Shown here one piece after another: positions 35,430 through 47,386 of a stretch of DNA of 64,000 nucleotides. Below the pieces are notes generated by a model. It was given only the letters and a program-made list of their open reading frames with translations, searched no databases and was not told the origin of the DNA. Numbering within the stretch: the stretch's first letter is position 1; each line of letters starts with the position of its first letter. The DNA comes from Sarcocystis neurona (taxonomy: Eukaryota; Apicomplexa; Conoidasida; Eucoccidiorida; Sarcocystidae). The stretch is from NCBI GenBank assembly GCA_000727475.1, contig KL647310.1, positions 558,001 through 622,000 on the forward strand, given 5' to 3'. Position numbers and translations under genes: made by a program.

Positions 35430-36640
35430 TTTCTGTGACGAAGATCGAGTCTCCTGTAGAATGGGTAAGTTGGCCCCAAGATACGGCAGTACGCCGAGAC
35501 ACCAATCGTTGCAGTCACAGTTGCTCCCGGTGTGGCTGCTACCGCGCAGGTGTTACAGCTGGTGTTTTTACTGCTGGTGCACCACCAGCAGCCTATCGTC
35601 TACCTGCGCCACTCCTGTCTGTCTCCGCGGCCAGGAGTGGTGGCGGCCGAGACACGCGGGATTCTGCGCTCCAACTTCGTACTGGTTTGTCACCACAGCA
35701 CGAACAGCAGCAACCGCAGTGCTCTACACTCCTTAGTCACTTCGGTGGGATCCGTAGACCGGCGCAGGTGTAGCGATGCCCCTTCCCCTCTTCCTTGCAG
35801 CCAGCGCTGCCGCTACTCCACGCTTTCGCTTTGGTACTGCTCAGAGCCAAACATTCCTGCCCCTCCTTCACGTCTGACATACAGCGGCTTTGTTTCTGCA
35901 ATTGCCACTGTTGTTGGTGCAGTTACTGCTGCTGCTGGGACGGGTGCAGTTGACATTCGAGCTGTTGCTGCTAAAGCGGTGGTGTTGTGGAAGCCAGCAG
36001 CTTTGGCGTGTGTTCTGCCGCTCGCACCTATCAGTCACACCCATTACCGATCACTCGTGGATCTCTGGTGTGGACTATACTCAACGCGGCGTCATTCGAC
36101 ATTCTGCATCTTCTGTGCGTAGCTCTCTTGACAGAGAAGCAGCTGACTCCCCAAGAGCCCTTCTCTCGTTAACGCCCTGCTACTGCTGGAATTACTCAGC
36201 TACCTGCGTGACCCCCGGCGCGAGTCACGTACTGCGGACAGCTTGCCTCTTGCTCCTCGTGCCTCCTCTGTACTCTTCTATCTCAAACTTTTCGTCACCT
36301 TTGCTCACCGCCCGCCCTATTGCCGCACCACGAAGGCTCTCTGCTCGGCCCCCGTACGCCGCCTGCACTTACGCGTGCTGCTGTCTTCTTCCTGCTGCGG
36401 TTTTCTCGCTGCTGCTGGTGATGAAGTTCCTTCTCTGCGCTTCTGCTGACAGTCCTCCTCGCAGCCCCCGCGCTGCTGCGCGTGGATGGTGGAAGATGTG
36501 TAGCACGTCGTGGCAAGCAGCAGAACCAAAGCGACACGTCTCCCCGCCAGAGTCGTTTATTCACCAGCACCAAGAGCGCCAGCACGGGCAACGGAGACGC
36601 AAAAGTGGTATTAACCCAACAAAACGCAGTATCAGTCGTA
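35430..36640 (+). other. CTG-rich block with several open plus frames, frame not decidable
   Basis: Three plus frames stay open over 60-250 codons. One is Leu/Val-rich (VFLLLVHHQQPIVYLRH), one Ala/Ser/Gln-rich. Around 36050-36170 a frame reads LVWTILNAASFDILHLLCVA and ends TPQEPFSR-stop. This could be a membrane protein gene, or frames held open by GCT/CTG runs. There is no start codon or homology. Confidence 0.3.
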
Positions 36641-36644
36641 GCAG

Positions 36645-37349
36645 CTAGGGCCGTGTCGCCTTTGTCGATTTGAGGACAGCAACGGCGGCAGCGGGAGCGG
36701 CCGCTGTCCTCCCCTCCTCCAAGGCTCGTGCCGCCGCTGGGGTGTTGCTCCACTCCGCGTCGCAGACTTTTGGTCCATCTGCTGCTATACGCTGTCTCCA
36801 CTCAGGAAAAACGTCCTTCTGGGCGCTAATGAGGTCTAGAAGGACCATTATCCTTACTCGTATCACCACCAGCAGTACCGGAACAACCAGGGGAACCACC
36901 ACAGCAACGGCGGCGACGCGGTGCACTTCCGCTACACGGATCTTCGTGTAGCTGCAGCAGCTGCAGCAAAGTTGCTGCTCGTTTTGCCGCAGCAGCTGCG
37001 TTGGAGAGCCTTGTTATGCTTCGTGTCGCGCGTCCAGCAGCAGGCCCTCGGCAGTGGCGGCGGCAGGACTGATGCAGCACGGCAGCGGCAGCAGGGCTGT
37101 TGTAACGAGGCGACGAAGCACGCACCACCTGCTGTCGCAAGTAGAGCAGCAGCAGCAGCCCCAGCAGGATGAGGAAGTAGAGCCACCACCCAGCAGGCAA
37201 CACGGCAGGTGCACTCCTGCACCCCTACGTCCACGCACAAGAAGTTGAGCGGGGGAGTGGTGTGGCCGGAGGCACCTGTGTTCCTTCGGTATACCTGCTG
37301 CATCTCCTGCTGCTGCCGCGCCGCCTCCCGCTGCGCTGTGCTCCTTCAT
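36645..37349 (-). CDS. Tentative two-helix membrane protein
   Basis: ATG at 37349 opens MKEHSAAGGGAAAAGDAA, followed by a GTATAC donor. A second frame gives a clear helix, LPAGWWLYFLILLGLLLLLY, ending at CAGCAG|GTGGTG. A third frame after GCTGCAG near 36960 gives VAAVAVVVPLVVPVLLVVIR, then a soluble tail with SAQKDVFPEWRQRIAADG and stop at 36645. The pieces lie in order on one strand. Phase fits best if the first exon runs on to CACAG|GTGCCT, which needs a 59-nt intron. The family is not recognised. Helices and tail are seen; the joins are inference. Confidence 0.4.
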
Positions 37350-37399
37350 CGTAGTCTATCCCCCGCAGGGAACTGCGGCAACAGGACCACGACTGGCTG

Positions 37400-38450
37400 C
37401 AGCTTAGCAGATCGACGCTCGACCACGACTAGATCCCTTTTTGTGCTTCTTTTTCCCATTTTTTCTCCTCTCTTCTCCCTTCTGTGGTGTGACCGGGCTG
37501 TCGCTGCGCTCCCGTAGCCTGATTCCGGGAGTGTCATGGGGAGTTGAAGGAGAATCAGCAGCCTCTGCAGAGCAACGGAGCAACGGCAACGACTATCGCG
37601 CTGTACTCGCTCTTGCTTCTCTGCGCCTCCTCCTCCTCCTCCTCTTTTCTTCCTCTCCGCGCGTCCTTTCGTCCTTTTTCTCGCCGCACCACGTTTCGCT
37701 ATTCCCTCTTTTTGTGCAGCGTCCGTTCGCCGTGCTTCTCCCTCTCTCGCTCTGCAGTTGCCGCAGCGCGCGGTCAGGAGTCTGCCCGGTTGCGGTGGGT
37801 GTGCTACTTCCAGTGCACCGCTCGGGCGCGCGTGGCTTCTTCTTCCCTCTCTTCTTTCCGGTTCCTCGCGTGGATTGCGTCTTTCTGCATCTTCCTGGTG
37901 CGCTTTCCTCCTCTGTGGCTGTGGCTGCGGCTATCACGGCGTTGCCGGACCTCGTTGGCCGTTGTTGGATGCCTCTCCTTCGTCGCCAGGCTTCCTCTCT
38001 CGCGTCAACTTGTGGTAGTCCGCTCCCCGTTATCGCGGCCGGGTGCGCCGCAGCCGCGGTGTTGTGGTAGCGGGGCTCTCATTTTTTCCCTCTTCTGGAC
38101 GCCATTTCCTCTCTTTTCGTACAATTCTCTTCCGTGTGTCTGCGGCGTGGAAACTTTCCTCTCGTTGTCGCCTCTCCTCTGCGCGCTCATGCAGAGCTTG
38201 TAGTGGAAAAGCTGTCCGAACTCGCTCCGACAGCACTGCCGTGCAGCAGCTGCAGCCAGTCCTTGTGTTTGTTTTTCTCTTTTTTACCGTGGCTCTTTCT
38301 CATGCTTATTATCTTTTGCCGCCTATCCGACTTTCCTCGTCCCTGTCGCGACTTCTGAGATATCGGCTTTCGCTGCTGTTGTTCTTCCTTCCTGTCTTCG
38401 TCCCGTCGCATCTTTTTCCTGCTCCCTGCAATCATCTTGTCTGCCAGGTT
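37400..38450. other. Pyrimidine-rich stretch, probably non-coding
   Basis: The plus strand is dominated by CT-rich runs. Plus frames read as Ser/Leu/Phe-rich and minus frames as Arg/Lys/Glu-rich, as expected from base bias alone. It could be an upstream or intronic region. No gene is called. Confidence 0.45.
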
Positions 38451-38452
38451 TT

Positions 38453-38906
38453 TTGCCCTTCCAGACCGTCTCACTCTTTACTTACATCTGCACAGCACAG
38501 GAGAAGTATCTTGCAGGAGCACCTGCAGGAGGTAGCGCGGTGCACTCCTGTATACCGTGCCAGCAGCAGCAGCAGCGGCAACAGCGTGCCTGTACAGACG
38601 GTAGAGTTGACCTAGTTGACCAATCTGCGACGGAGGTCCGTATATTTTTTCTTGCGTACGGCTCGCGTGCTACTGTCTCTTGTTTCTGTGCGTCACGCCG
38701 GTGTAAGTCAGCAGCAGCACTGGAAGAGTTGCAACAGGACGAGCCGCGCCCTAGTGGTAGCGGACGCGTTGACGGCTGCACCAGTTCAAGTAGTGGCATC
38801 GGAAGTCGAATTAGGACGGCAGAAAAGTAGCAGCAGTGCCGTTTATAACAGAAGAGACAGAACGCCGTTTGCGTTGGCCTTTGCGGCAGCAGCGGCCGGG
38901 ACATAG
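38453..38906 (+). CDS. Possible coding sequence, Gln/Ala-rich, frame uncertain
   Basis: One frame carries a Gln run and then ALEELQQDEPRPSGSGRVDG before a stop at 38830. Another reads VVADALTAAPVQVVASEVEL and stops at 38906. Either may be a real exon upstream of the KH gene; no start or splice chain is evident. Confidence 0.25.
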
Positions 38907-39297
38907 CTGCCGCAGTAGCAGCAGCACGCTCTCAACGGAGAGACACGCCGTAGCGGTGATGACTAGAGTCGCAGCAACCGCAGCAACAGTTGGGGACCTG
39001 CCGCAGGTATGCAGCTGCTTATGGTCGTTGGTGGACGCCTGAGCAAAAAGGAAGAATTCGTGCGTCGTGTTTGGCGTGTTAGCAACAGCATCTCTGCATA
39101 GCAGCAGGTCCTTGGGGGAGCAGCAGCATCTGTGCACCAGGAGAAACATTGCGATACGGCTGAACTGCGGCTGCACCGCGACTCCGAAGCGGTTGCTGTT
39201 TTGGTTTGGTGTAAATACGCTCTGCTGTCATATCCCCGGTCTCTTCTGTTTCTTCTTGGGCGAACGTGACGTCCTGTTTCGTGGTACCTGCTTGAAA

Positions 39298-42200
39298 ATG
39301 GCACGCAAGAAGAAGACCGACGCAGCGGCTGCTGCTGCTACCGATGGGGCTGCTGGTGCAGCGGGAGCAGGACGCAATGAAGAAACGACGGTTGCTGCGA
39401 CTTCGCAGAGATGTGGCAAGGGGCCGGAAACAACGCCTGGAGGCGGCATTGCGCGGGGAGGGGGAGAGGCAGCAGCGACGGGGCAAGGGGGGGAGAGTAG
39501 TAGTAGTAGTGGCGGAGGAATATCTGCGGAGACACAGAGAGACGGCGAAGAGAAACGCGTGGGAGGCGTTGGTGCTGCTGCGGAGGATGTTTTGGGAGAG
39601 GGCAGCGAGACACAGCAGCTGCAGCAACAGAACGCTGGGACGAGTCGGACAGATTTGCAGCAGCTGTCGGCTTCGCAACGGAAGAACCTGAAGAAGAAAC
39701 TGCGCAAGCAGGAGCAGCGACAGCAGGAGGCAGCAGTGTTGGCAGCTGTTCGAGAAGCCGGCGCTGCAGCAGCGACACTGGGCAGCGGCTTGGAAGGGGG
39801 GGGAGAGGGCGAGGGGGAGAGACGGGAGCAGAATCAGGGCGCTGCAGCAGGGGGAGGGGGAGGAAAAGTTGCTGGAGGAAGAGTGACGACAGCAGGAACC
39901 GCAGCCATCTATGCAGAGCAGGAGCAGGCCCTACGCAAGCGGCTGGAAGTGATTAAGGCGAAGCGCTTCTCTCCGGGCAACAGCAGCCAGCCACAGAGCA
40001 ACGCAGCAGGAGGAGGCAGCAGCGGAGGGGGGAAAAAGGAAGGCGGGGGGGGCCGTCGCGCAGCTGCAGCAGATATTGAGACGCTCAGGCTTGAAGTGGA
40101 CGCGATACTAGAACAGGAGGAAGCCTTGCTGCGAAAGCCGGTGCGAAAGCGAGTAGGGGTGCAGCAGCTGCAGCAGCAGGTGCGGGACATGGAGCAGCAG
40201 ATTCAGAAGCAGCACAAGGATGTGCAGCGCAAGACGGCTGCTGCTGCTTCTGCGCAGCAGCTGCTGCAGCAGCGGGGGATAGGAGGTGGTGGAAGTAGCG
40301 GCAGCGGGAGCAACCATGCGGCTGCAGCGGCGGCGGCAAAGGTTCAAGAGCTGGAAGCTGAGCGCGCGCGTCTGGAGGAGAGTCTGCGTTACGTTGCACA
40401 CTTGCGAGAGCAGCTGTTGCTCACCCAGCAGCAGCAGGAATTCCGCAATTTCTACGACCGCATGCAGGCCTTCAAGTGCGAGTGTGCTGCAGTGCTGCGG
40501 AGTTTGAACCACCCGCCGCATGCTGCTGGAAAGGCAGGAGGAGTAGGAGCAGTAGCAGCTGGAGGATATCGCACCGTTGGCGGCGGTGGGGTTGCAGGCG
40601 GAGTAGCTGCAGCAGCAGGTGGAGGAGGGAGAAGCGCAATAGGAGAAGGCATTGGAACAGCAGCAGCGGGAGGCAGCAGCAGCAATGGAATTGCAGCAGG
40701 AGGATATGCTCCTGCCAAGGAAGCGCAGTGGCGTCGACGCCTGCAGGAACTGACGCAAGGAGCAGTTCGTTCGTCTCCTCCTCCCTCTGCTGGGCAGACA
40801 AGCTCCGCTGGTGGCAGCACAGCTGGTGGTGCGGCTGCCGCTCCCCCTGCTGGTAGCAGCAGCAACACGAAGGCGTCCAAGTCGAGCGGTGCTGCTGCGA
40901 CTGCCGATAGCGCTGCAGCAGCTGCTGCTGAGGAGGGTTTCAAAGGCAGGAAGCAGAGCTGCGCCGGAGAATCTCCTGCGTCTGCTCCTGCCGCCGCCGA
41001 GGCTGCTGCTGCTGCAGCAGCACTGGGTCCGCTGGTGTTGCAAACAGTGGCCCTGGGAGCAGATGCAATGAGCTTGGTGTTTCCAGGGGCAGCAGCGGGA
41101 GGCACGACGCCCACCAAGCTGCCGCTGGTGAGGAAGATCGAGCGGGTGCACCAGGTGGTGCTCGAGAAGCAGCAGGGGGGAGGCGGACGGGCGGGGACGG
41201 TATTGCTTGTGGGATTGCAGGCAACAGCCACACGACAGTGTGCCGCTTCTCTTGCGGCCCTGGAAGAGAGTATGCAGCCAGAGAAACGCAGCAAGTACCG
41301 CGTGGAAGCTGCGGAAGGATGCTCGGTGGGAAGTATCATCGGCGTCCGGGGGGGGAAGCTGCGGAAACTTGAAGAAGAGTGTGGGGTGGTGGTATGGGCA
41401 GAGGGCACCGAATTCATTGTCATTGCCGCCACCAACGCTGCTATACAGAAAGGTATCCAGCGTCTCAAGGTGAGGACGAAGCCTGGGGCAGGCTGGACGA
41501 AGCAGAGGGAAGGGGGAAAAGACGGAAGGGAAAGAAACGCAGAGATGAGGTGGAAGGGGCAGAGGAAACAGCAGGACGGAGGGCCTTTCGAGAAGAAAAG
41601 ACAGAGACGTTGTGGGAGAGAGCAGGAGGAAAACCGGGTAGAACGCAGCAGCAGAAAGAAGAAGAGCGACAGGAGACGCCGGCGTAGTAGACAGCGCGTT
41701 AACAGAGCCAACGACAAAATGTAGAGGGCGGGCAGCAGCACCACACGACGAGGATTTGCCTAGCAAATGTAGCAACGAGGAGGCAGGGATCCGACTGCCA
41801 ATGCCCGCGGACGCGCCTGTCTACATATACATATTGCACCCCGTGGCCGCCCACCCCAGAGAGAGAAATGCATGTAGAAGCACTGCGCGCTGAGACACAA
41901 ACATATATATATATATATGTACTATGATACGTATGCATGCAAAAGCGCTGCGGGTTGGATATACACATATATTTATATGCATATGTATCAAGGACGTACG
42001 TACAGAGAGCGCTGCCTACACACACATCACCGTATTCCCGTATAGAATCAAAACAACACCAGGTTTCTGCCAAGCAGCAGCAAAAGACACAAAGAAACCG
42101 AGACGCAAAAGGTAATGTGTGCCGTGTCCACTTTTGTGGTGGAAGAGAAGTACATGTTGTACGCACAGAGGCGCACGCGTGTAGAGCGGAGGAAGATAGA

Positions 42201-45200
42201 GAGAGATACGATACGCCTCGCATAGACGCGCATGCGGCGTCGTTGGTGTAGAGACTGAGATATAGAAATGTCCGGGTGCGCGACACAGCTTGCGCGTGTA
42301 GGCCCACTATCGACCGCTTTTACGTCGGATGTGCAGTTGCGGCTGCTGCTGTTGTTGAGTGCGTCTGGGTCCTTGTAGCAAGTGGCCCTCTGCTGCTGCT
42401 GCGGCTGCGGACGACCCTATGTGGAGCTGCCGACGACTCTTTGTGTAGCTGTCGATGACTGCGTGTGGAGCTGCTGACGCGGCCCTCACTTCGGTGCGGC
42501 AGCTGCGGGCGTTCAGCTGCTGGGACTGCGAAGTGCACGTTGCGACTTTGGTGTATGGGGTGTCGCTTTGTTCAGGAGTTGATGGCATCTCCACAGACGG
42601 CTGCGGCGGGCGGTGGAGAGGGCAGCAGTGGCGCAGGAGGAGGCACATCATCGGTGACCATCTCGCTACCGGTGGCTGTAGCTCGTGCCTGCGCTGCTGC
42701 GGCGTTGCGCCCTACGATAAGAGGAATCGAAAGCGCGTGCAGTTGCAGCATTCGGGTGCTGCGGGGGGGAGCGGACGGGGTGCTACTGATATCTGCTGCC
42801 GACGGTGCTGCTGCGGCTGCAGGCGCTAAGGCGGTGCAGGAAGCTGCAGCACAGCTGCAGGTTCGCTGCGTTGCTGCCGAGCCGGAGAAAGTCCTGCGCC
42901 TCCTGAAAGGCCAAAACTGCCCCGTTTTCAACGCTACTGCGAGGTAACTGCAGCGCGCGACAAGAGGGAGACACGCAGCTACAGCTACAGGAGCGACACA
43001 AGTGGGGCGCAGTGAGCAACTGTAGAAAGAACATGCAGGCGGAGACGGCGAAAGAGAACCAGCAGCCGGCAGAAGAAGAAAGAGCAGAAGCGTGCGCGTA
43101 GCAGCAGCAGAAGAAACAGTGCGGATGGATCAGCATCAGAGCAGCAGATGCGTCAAGGCGGGAGCGACAGCATGGGGACAGCAGGGGAGCGGGACACCAG
43201 TGCTGCACAAGGCTGTATGATTACTCACACAGCAGGGGCAGCAGCAGGTAGTGGAAACAGCAGCATCCGCATCGCGCAGCAGCTGGCTAAAAAGGTGGCA
43301 GCAGGAGTAGGTGCTCGATCTCGCTGCCAGTGGCAGATGCTTCTGCTCTTCAGCGTGTCTACATAAACACACGCCCGTGTTCTGTACTGCGCCGCAGCGC
43401 AGTCAAGTTTCTGTGCTTCGCTCAGGTCGGCAGCGTCCGTCTTTTCACTGCCGCTGCGTCTTCTGTGGGAATGCTGCTGTGGCAGCCGCTGCTGGCGTTG
43501 GTGCTGCAGTCGGTCGCCCTGTTGGGAGGTGTGCCCTGGCGGGAGTGCGATGATGCGTCCGGTACGGGCTGTTGCCTTCGTGCACGTAGTATAGGGTGCT
43601 CGTCGATCTCTTCGCCACTGATCTTCTCTTTGCTGCTGCTGGAGCGTTGATAGCGTTAGTCTCCTCGCTGCCTCGTGTGCATCTGCATATGTGATTGCCG
43701 TGCGCGTTCCCGCCTCTCTCACTCTCTCGGTATAAACGCGTAGAACTTCTTTATTTATTCATCTGTCCACGTGCGTCCCTCGTCTTCTTGCGTGTCTCTC
43801 TTCTACGTGTACGTATATCTTCCTCTCTGTGGGCGGTGGATGTGTCCATGTACGTCTGACGTGTATGTGTGTTTCCGTGTGGTGAGGACACCCTGCCGCG
43901 TATTTTTCCGGGGGCTGCGCAGGAAGGTATCTCTGGACGTCCGTCTTCGTCATGTATTATACGGTTAGCCTTCTGTCTCCATTCGTTTCTTCATGTGCGT
44001 GTTCTTGTGTGGCACTGCCTGCTTGTGGATGACTCTTGTCTGGGGTGCAGGGAACGTAGCGGCGTCGCGTGTTTGCGAGGGGACGAAGGGCTGCTGCTGG
44101 TGGGGCCGGCAGCAGGGGATGCTCTGGACGAAGCGCAGCAGGCAGCAGAAGCAGGACTTCAGCAGCTTTCGAGAGTCGTTGATAGCGTCCTGCTAACGCC
44201 TGACCAACTACGAGTTTTGACCCGCGCACAGCGCACGGCTATCGAGGAGAAGACAGGAGTGCAGTTTAGGATGCCGCGTGTGGGCCCTGCGGGGAGCAGC
44301 GGAGCAGCACCGGGGACAGCAGCAGGAGGAGCGTTGGGACGGGGAAGAGCGACTGGTACTGCCGCAGGCGCGGGAGGGGGAGCAGGAGGAGGTGTTGAAG
44401 CAGCAGCTGCAGGAGAGAAGGGGAAGGTGGTGGTTTCTTTGGTTGGCCGGACAGAGGAAGTGCAGCAGGCGCGAGAGATGGTTGAGCAGGTCCTGCGGGA
44501 GAAAGGGTATCAGGAGTCGGTGGACGCATGCAGGGAGTTGACAGCCGCATTGCTGACAGAGAGAGGCGCTGGGGTACGACGACTTGAAGAAATCCACAAA
44601 GTTTCTGTGTCGATCGAGAAACACGAGAGGCGTGTGGTGGTGCGAGGCGCGCGGGACCGCGTGCAGGAGTGTGCAGCGGAGCTGCGGCAGCGTCAGCAGC
44701 AGCTGCTGCAGCAGCTGAGCAGCACTGCGGAGGGGATGGAGGGAGGAGCAACCGGGAGTGCTGCTTCGGGTAAGCTGCAGCAAGCGCTGCAGCAGCACCA
44801 GGACGCAGAGGCGGAGGGCGGCGACAGCAGCAGCAACGGGGGACCGGCGATTATAGTACAGAGAGTGCCAATACGTAGGTCTCAGGTAGCGGCCTTTATC
44901 GGGAAGCAGGGTCTGCATATAAGAGGCCTGCAAGCAGCCAGCGGTGTGGACGCGATGAGAGTCGAAGAGGCAGAAGGAGTTGTCGTTATCCGCGGGACTT
45001 CGCAAGCGGTGGCCAGGGGCGTCCAGCTTGTTACGGAAGTGCTATCTGTCGCTGGTGGTGGAGCACAGGGGGCGCTGCAGCAGCAGCAGGAGCCTCAGCA
45101 GCAAAGGAGAAGCAGCAGCAGCGAGATCGGAGGCGGCAGCGGCAGCAGCGGGGCTCGCCGTCCCTCCGCTGGCCTGCAGCAGCAGCAGCAAGTTAACGGA

Positions 45201-46277
45201 GATTCGACTCTGGCGTTCGGAGGAGGGGGAGCTCTCCGTGGTGGGCGAAGGGGAAGAGGCAGACAAGGAGAACAGATGCAGCAGTACGGCCAGCAGAAAA
45301 ACTACAGCAGCGGCGCGGCAGCAGGCGGGAAAAGCAGTAGCGGCTACGTCAGTCGAAGAGGGGGGGGAGCCGCTGTACGAGGAAGCAGACGCGGGGGCGG
45401 GGGCTTTGGTGCCGCTGCAGGAGCGGGAAGGAGAGGAGGTGCAGGGGCAGGAACCCACGGCAGCAGACAAAATGAGCAACAGCCGCAGCAGTACCCGCCT
45501 GTCTCTATGGACGCGTCAGACGAGACGGCCTTTCCGTCTCTCGAAGATGCAACAGGTGCAGCGATGCTTGACAGAAGGTACGGAGGAGCGGGGGGGGGGC
45601 GCTGGCATGGCAGTGGTGGCGGCAGCAAACAGAACAGCAGCAGCAAAGAGGGAGCAGGACGCAACTCCGGGAGCAGCGGCAGCAGCAACCGGGAGGGAGG
45701 AGGAGACGCAGGTGGTGTAGTTGCTGCACCTGCTGAAGAGGAGAGCTGCAGCGGGGGAGGGGACGTACCGGGGAATAGTGCGGAAGAAAAAGCAGGAGGA
45801 GGCGGAGGCGTGGCAGCAGCAGCAGGAGGGGCAGCAGCAGCAGAGCAGCAACGGGACAATGAAGGTGAGAACCGTCGCAAGAGAGACGAGCAGCAGGCGA
45901 GCGGCGGTGGGGTGCAGATGGACGGGGAATACGAGCAAGAGCAACGGGAGGAGGAAGGCGTCGACGACGCGTTCTGCCGTGATGCTTCGGTAAACAGGCA
46001 AGGCGGCGGCGCGCTTGAAGAGACAGAACAAGAAGACGACGAAGGAAGAAAATACCACGCGGAAAGCAGCAGCAGCGTGTTGCTGTTCAGCAGCAACAGC
46101 AGCGAAGCACCGACTGCAGCAGCCCATCTCAACGGCAGCTGCTGCGACCGCACATTGCTGCGCGAAGAGGCAGACGTTGGCCTCGACAAATCTGTATGCC
46201 CCGTTGCTGCTGGTGGTGCGCAGCACCACTGCGTCCCTTGCAGCGCCAACTCTGCCGCGGAGGAGGAAGTGTTTTAA
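39298..46277 (+). CDS. Multi-KH-domain RNA-binding protein, vigilin/Scp160-like, three exons, 1588 residues
   Basis: Exons 39298-41469, 42576-42943 and 44051-46277. Sites are CTCAAG|GTGAGG, TTGTTCAG|, GCGAG|GTAACT and GGTGCAG|; phases 0 and 2 both fit. The N-terminal third is Ala/Gly-rich with coiled coils (about 125-150, 263-330, 347-406; e.g. RLEVDAILEQEEALLRK). KH-like repeats follow: a degenerate one near 600-660, one with GSIIGVRGGKLRKLEEECG (GXXG at 682-685), degenerate ones near 740-800 and 1000-1050, and one with AAFIGKQGLHIRGLQAASG (GXXG at 1131-1134). The tail has an RGG-type region (about 1245-1320) and TAFPSL at about 1340. Tandem KH proteins of this kind bind mRNA on polysomes and ER. 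KH identity is firm; orthology to vigilin is inferred. Confidence 0.85.
41470..42575 (+). other. Intron 1 of the KH gene
   Basis: 1106 nt. It contains a (TA)n microsatellite at about 41901-41920 and a CTG-rich stretch near 42340-42420. The frames here are shadows. Confidence 0.8.
42944..44050 (+). other. Intron 2 of the KH gene
   Basis: 1107 nt, starting GTAACT and ending GGTGCAG. It holds CAG/GCA scraps but no coding signal of its own. Confidence 0.8.
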
Positions 46278-46534
46278 GAAACAGGAGGAACAGGACTCGT
46301 GCCGAAGAAAACGGGACGTGGACGCATCAGGAGCACCAGCACTAATACCTGGACCAGCCACACCGCGGATACTGGATGAAGAGCGGCTGCAGCTCATGAG
46401 GAAGAGAGAGTGGAAGAGGAGGAGAAGGAGGATGCTTCTAGATGTACCGAGGAAGGGGGGGTGGTGCAGAGACTTAAGAAGTGGATTTTAAGCAGCGTGA
46501 GGAGAAGTGAACCTCCTTAAAGAAAGAACTACTC

Positions 46535-46858
46535 ATGCGTGTGCGCGGCGAACATCTTATTGTAAAAGGACACTCTCCTGGGGTCAATGAAGCAGGAGTG
46601 TGTCCCCTCCTAGTTTATTGTTCATCACCGCCAGCAGGAGCGGTGGCTGACCCAGTCCACCCGCTGCTGATATCTGTGCTTGTCTCTCTAGCCATAGCAA
46701 CAACAGGAACGGCTGATACTTTTTTGCTTGTCTTACCAAGAACAGCAACAGCAACAGCTCGTTTCCGAGAAACCCGCGCGAGCAGCAGTAACTCTGAAGA
46801 AGTACCGGCAGTAAGAGCAGCAGCAGCAGCGACGAAATTGCAGCAGTCGTGCTGCTGA
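46535..46858 (+). CDS. Small ORF, one hydrophobic segment and an Ala-rich tail
   Basis: ATG at 46535, 107 codons. The middle (about residues 38-68) is hydrophobic and could span a membrane; the end is Ala-rich from a CAG tract. The antisense frame is also open and Ser/Ala-rich, so the strand is not certain. No homology. Confidence 0.28.
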   Translation: MRVRGEHLIVKGHSPGVNEAGVCPLLVYCSSPPAGAVADPVHPLLISVLVSLAIATTGTADTFLLVLPRTATATARFRETRASSSNSEEVPAVRAAAAATKLQQSCC

Positions 46859-46879
46859 TGTATGGATGCTGAGGTGACA

Positions 46880-47130
46880 ACAACGTCGTCCAGCATATAC
46901 ATATATATATATATTTATATGTATACACATATATATCTGTGTGTATATAGATGTGTTTACTTATATACGAGAGAACACCAGTAGTTAGTGAGGGATTACG
47001 GAATGAACAGAATGCTTGGCAAACCGCGAAGCCAGCTCAGTCGTTGTAGGAGGAGCCTTACGAGCAGCCGGAATGTAGTTTGCTGCTAGCCACACACAGC
47101 ACATGATGCACCAGGAGGGCGTTTGCTTGT
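46880..47130. repeat. TA microsatellite and plain spacer
   Basis: (TA)n lies at about 46898-46930. Nothing else is recognised. Confidence 0.6.
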
Positions 47131-47134
47131 TGAA

Positions 47135-47386
47135 ATGAGGGGAAAAAGAAGGAAACAGGAGCCGGAGGAGGAGGAGCTGTTGAAGCGGACGCAGCAGCAA
47201 CGCCGTTAGTGGTGGCAGTAGCAGAAGCAGCAGGAGTGGGTTGCAGGAGCAGCTACTGCTGCGGTTGCAGCTGCGATTTTGCAGGAGTTTGACAGGGCGC
47301 GTGAGTGTGCGTTAAGAGTTTTTTTTTTCAGCAGCTGGAGGGGCAGCACCGTCACCAACTACCCCACGCCAAAGGCGGTAGCTGCC
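47135..47386 (+). CDS. Gln/Ala-rich candidate exon pair broken by two TAG codons
   Basis: From the ATG at 47135 the frame reads MRGKRRKQEPEEEELLKRTQ, then TAG at 47207 and 47219, then continues in the same frame KQQEWVAGAATAAVAAAILQ...EFDRA to a GTGAGT at 47301. An acceptor TTTTTTTTTTCAG ends at 47331, giving a 31-nt intron and a joined tail AGGAAPSPTTPRQRR-stop. Without splicing the frame also stays open. It may be two separate exons or a decaying gene. Confidence 0.3.

Noticed and set aside
37441..38615. Long Ser/Leu/Phe plus frames resembling polytopic membrane proteins
   Set aside because: Explained by CT-rich base composition; no conserved motif or start.
40108..41775. 555-codon and 430-codon minus frames
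   Set aside because: Antisense shadows of the KH gene, kept open by CAG/GCT runs.
45344..46397. Minus frames of about 300 codons
   Set aside because: Antisense to exon 3 of the KH gene.
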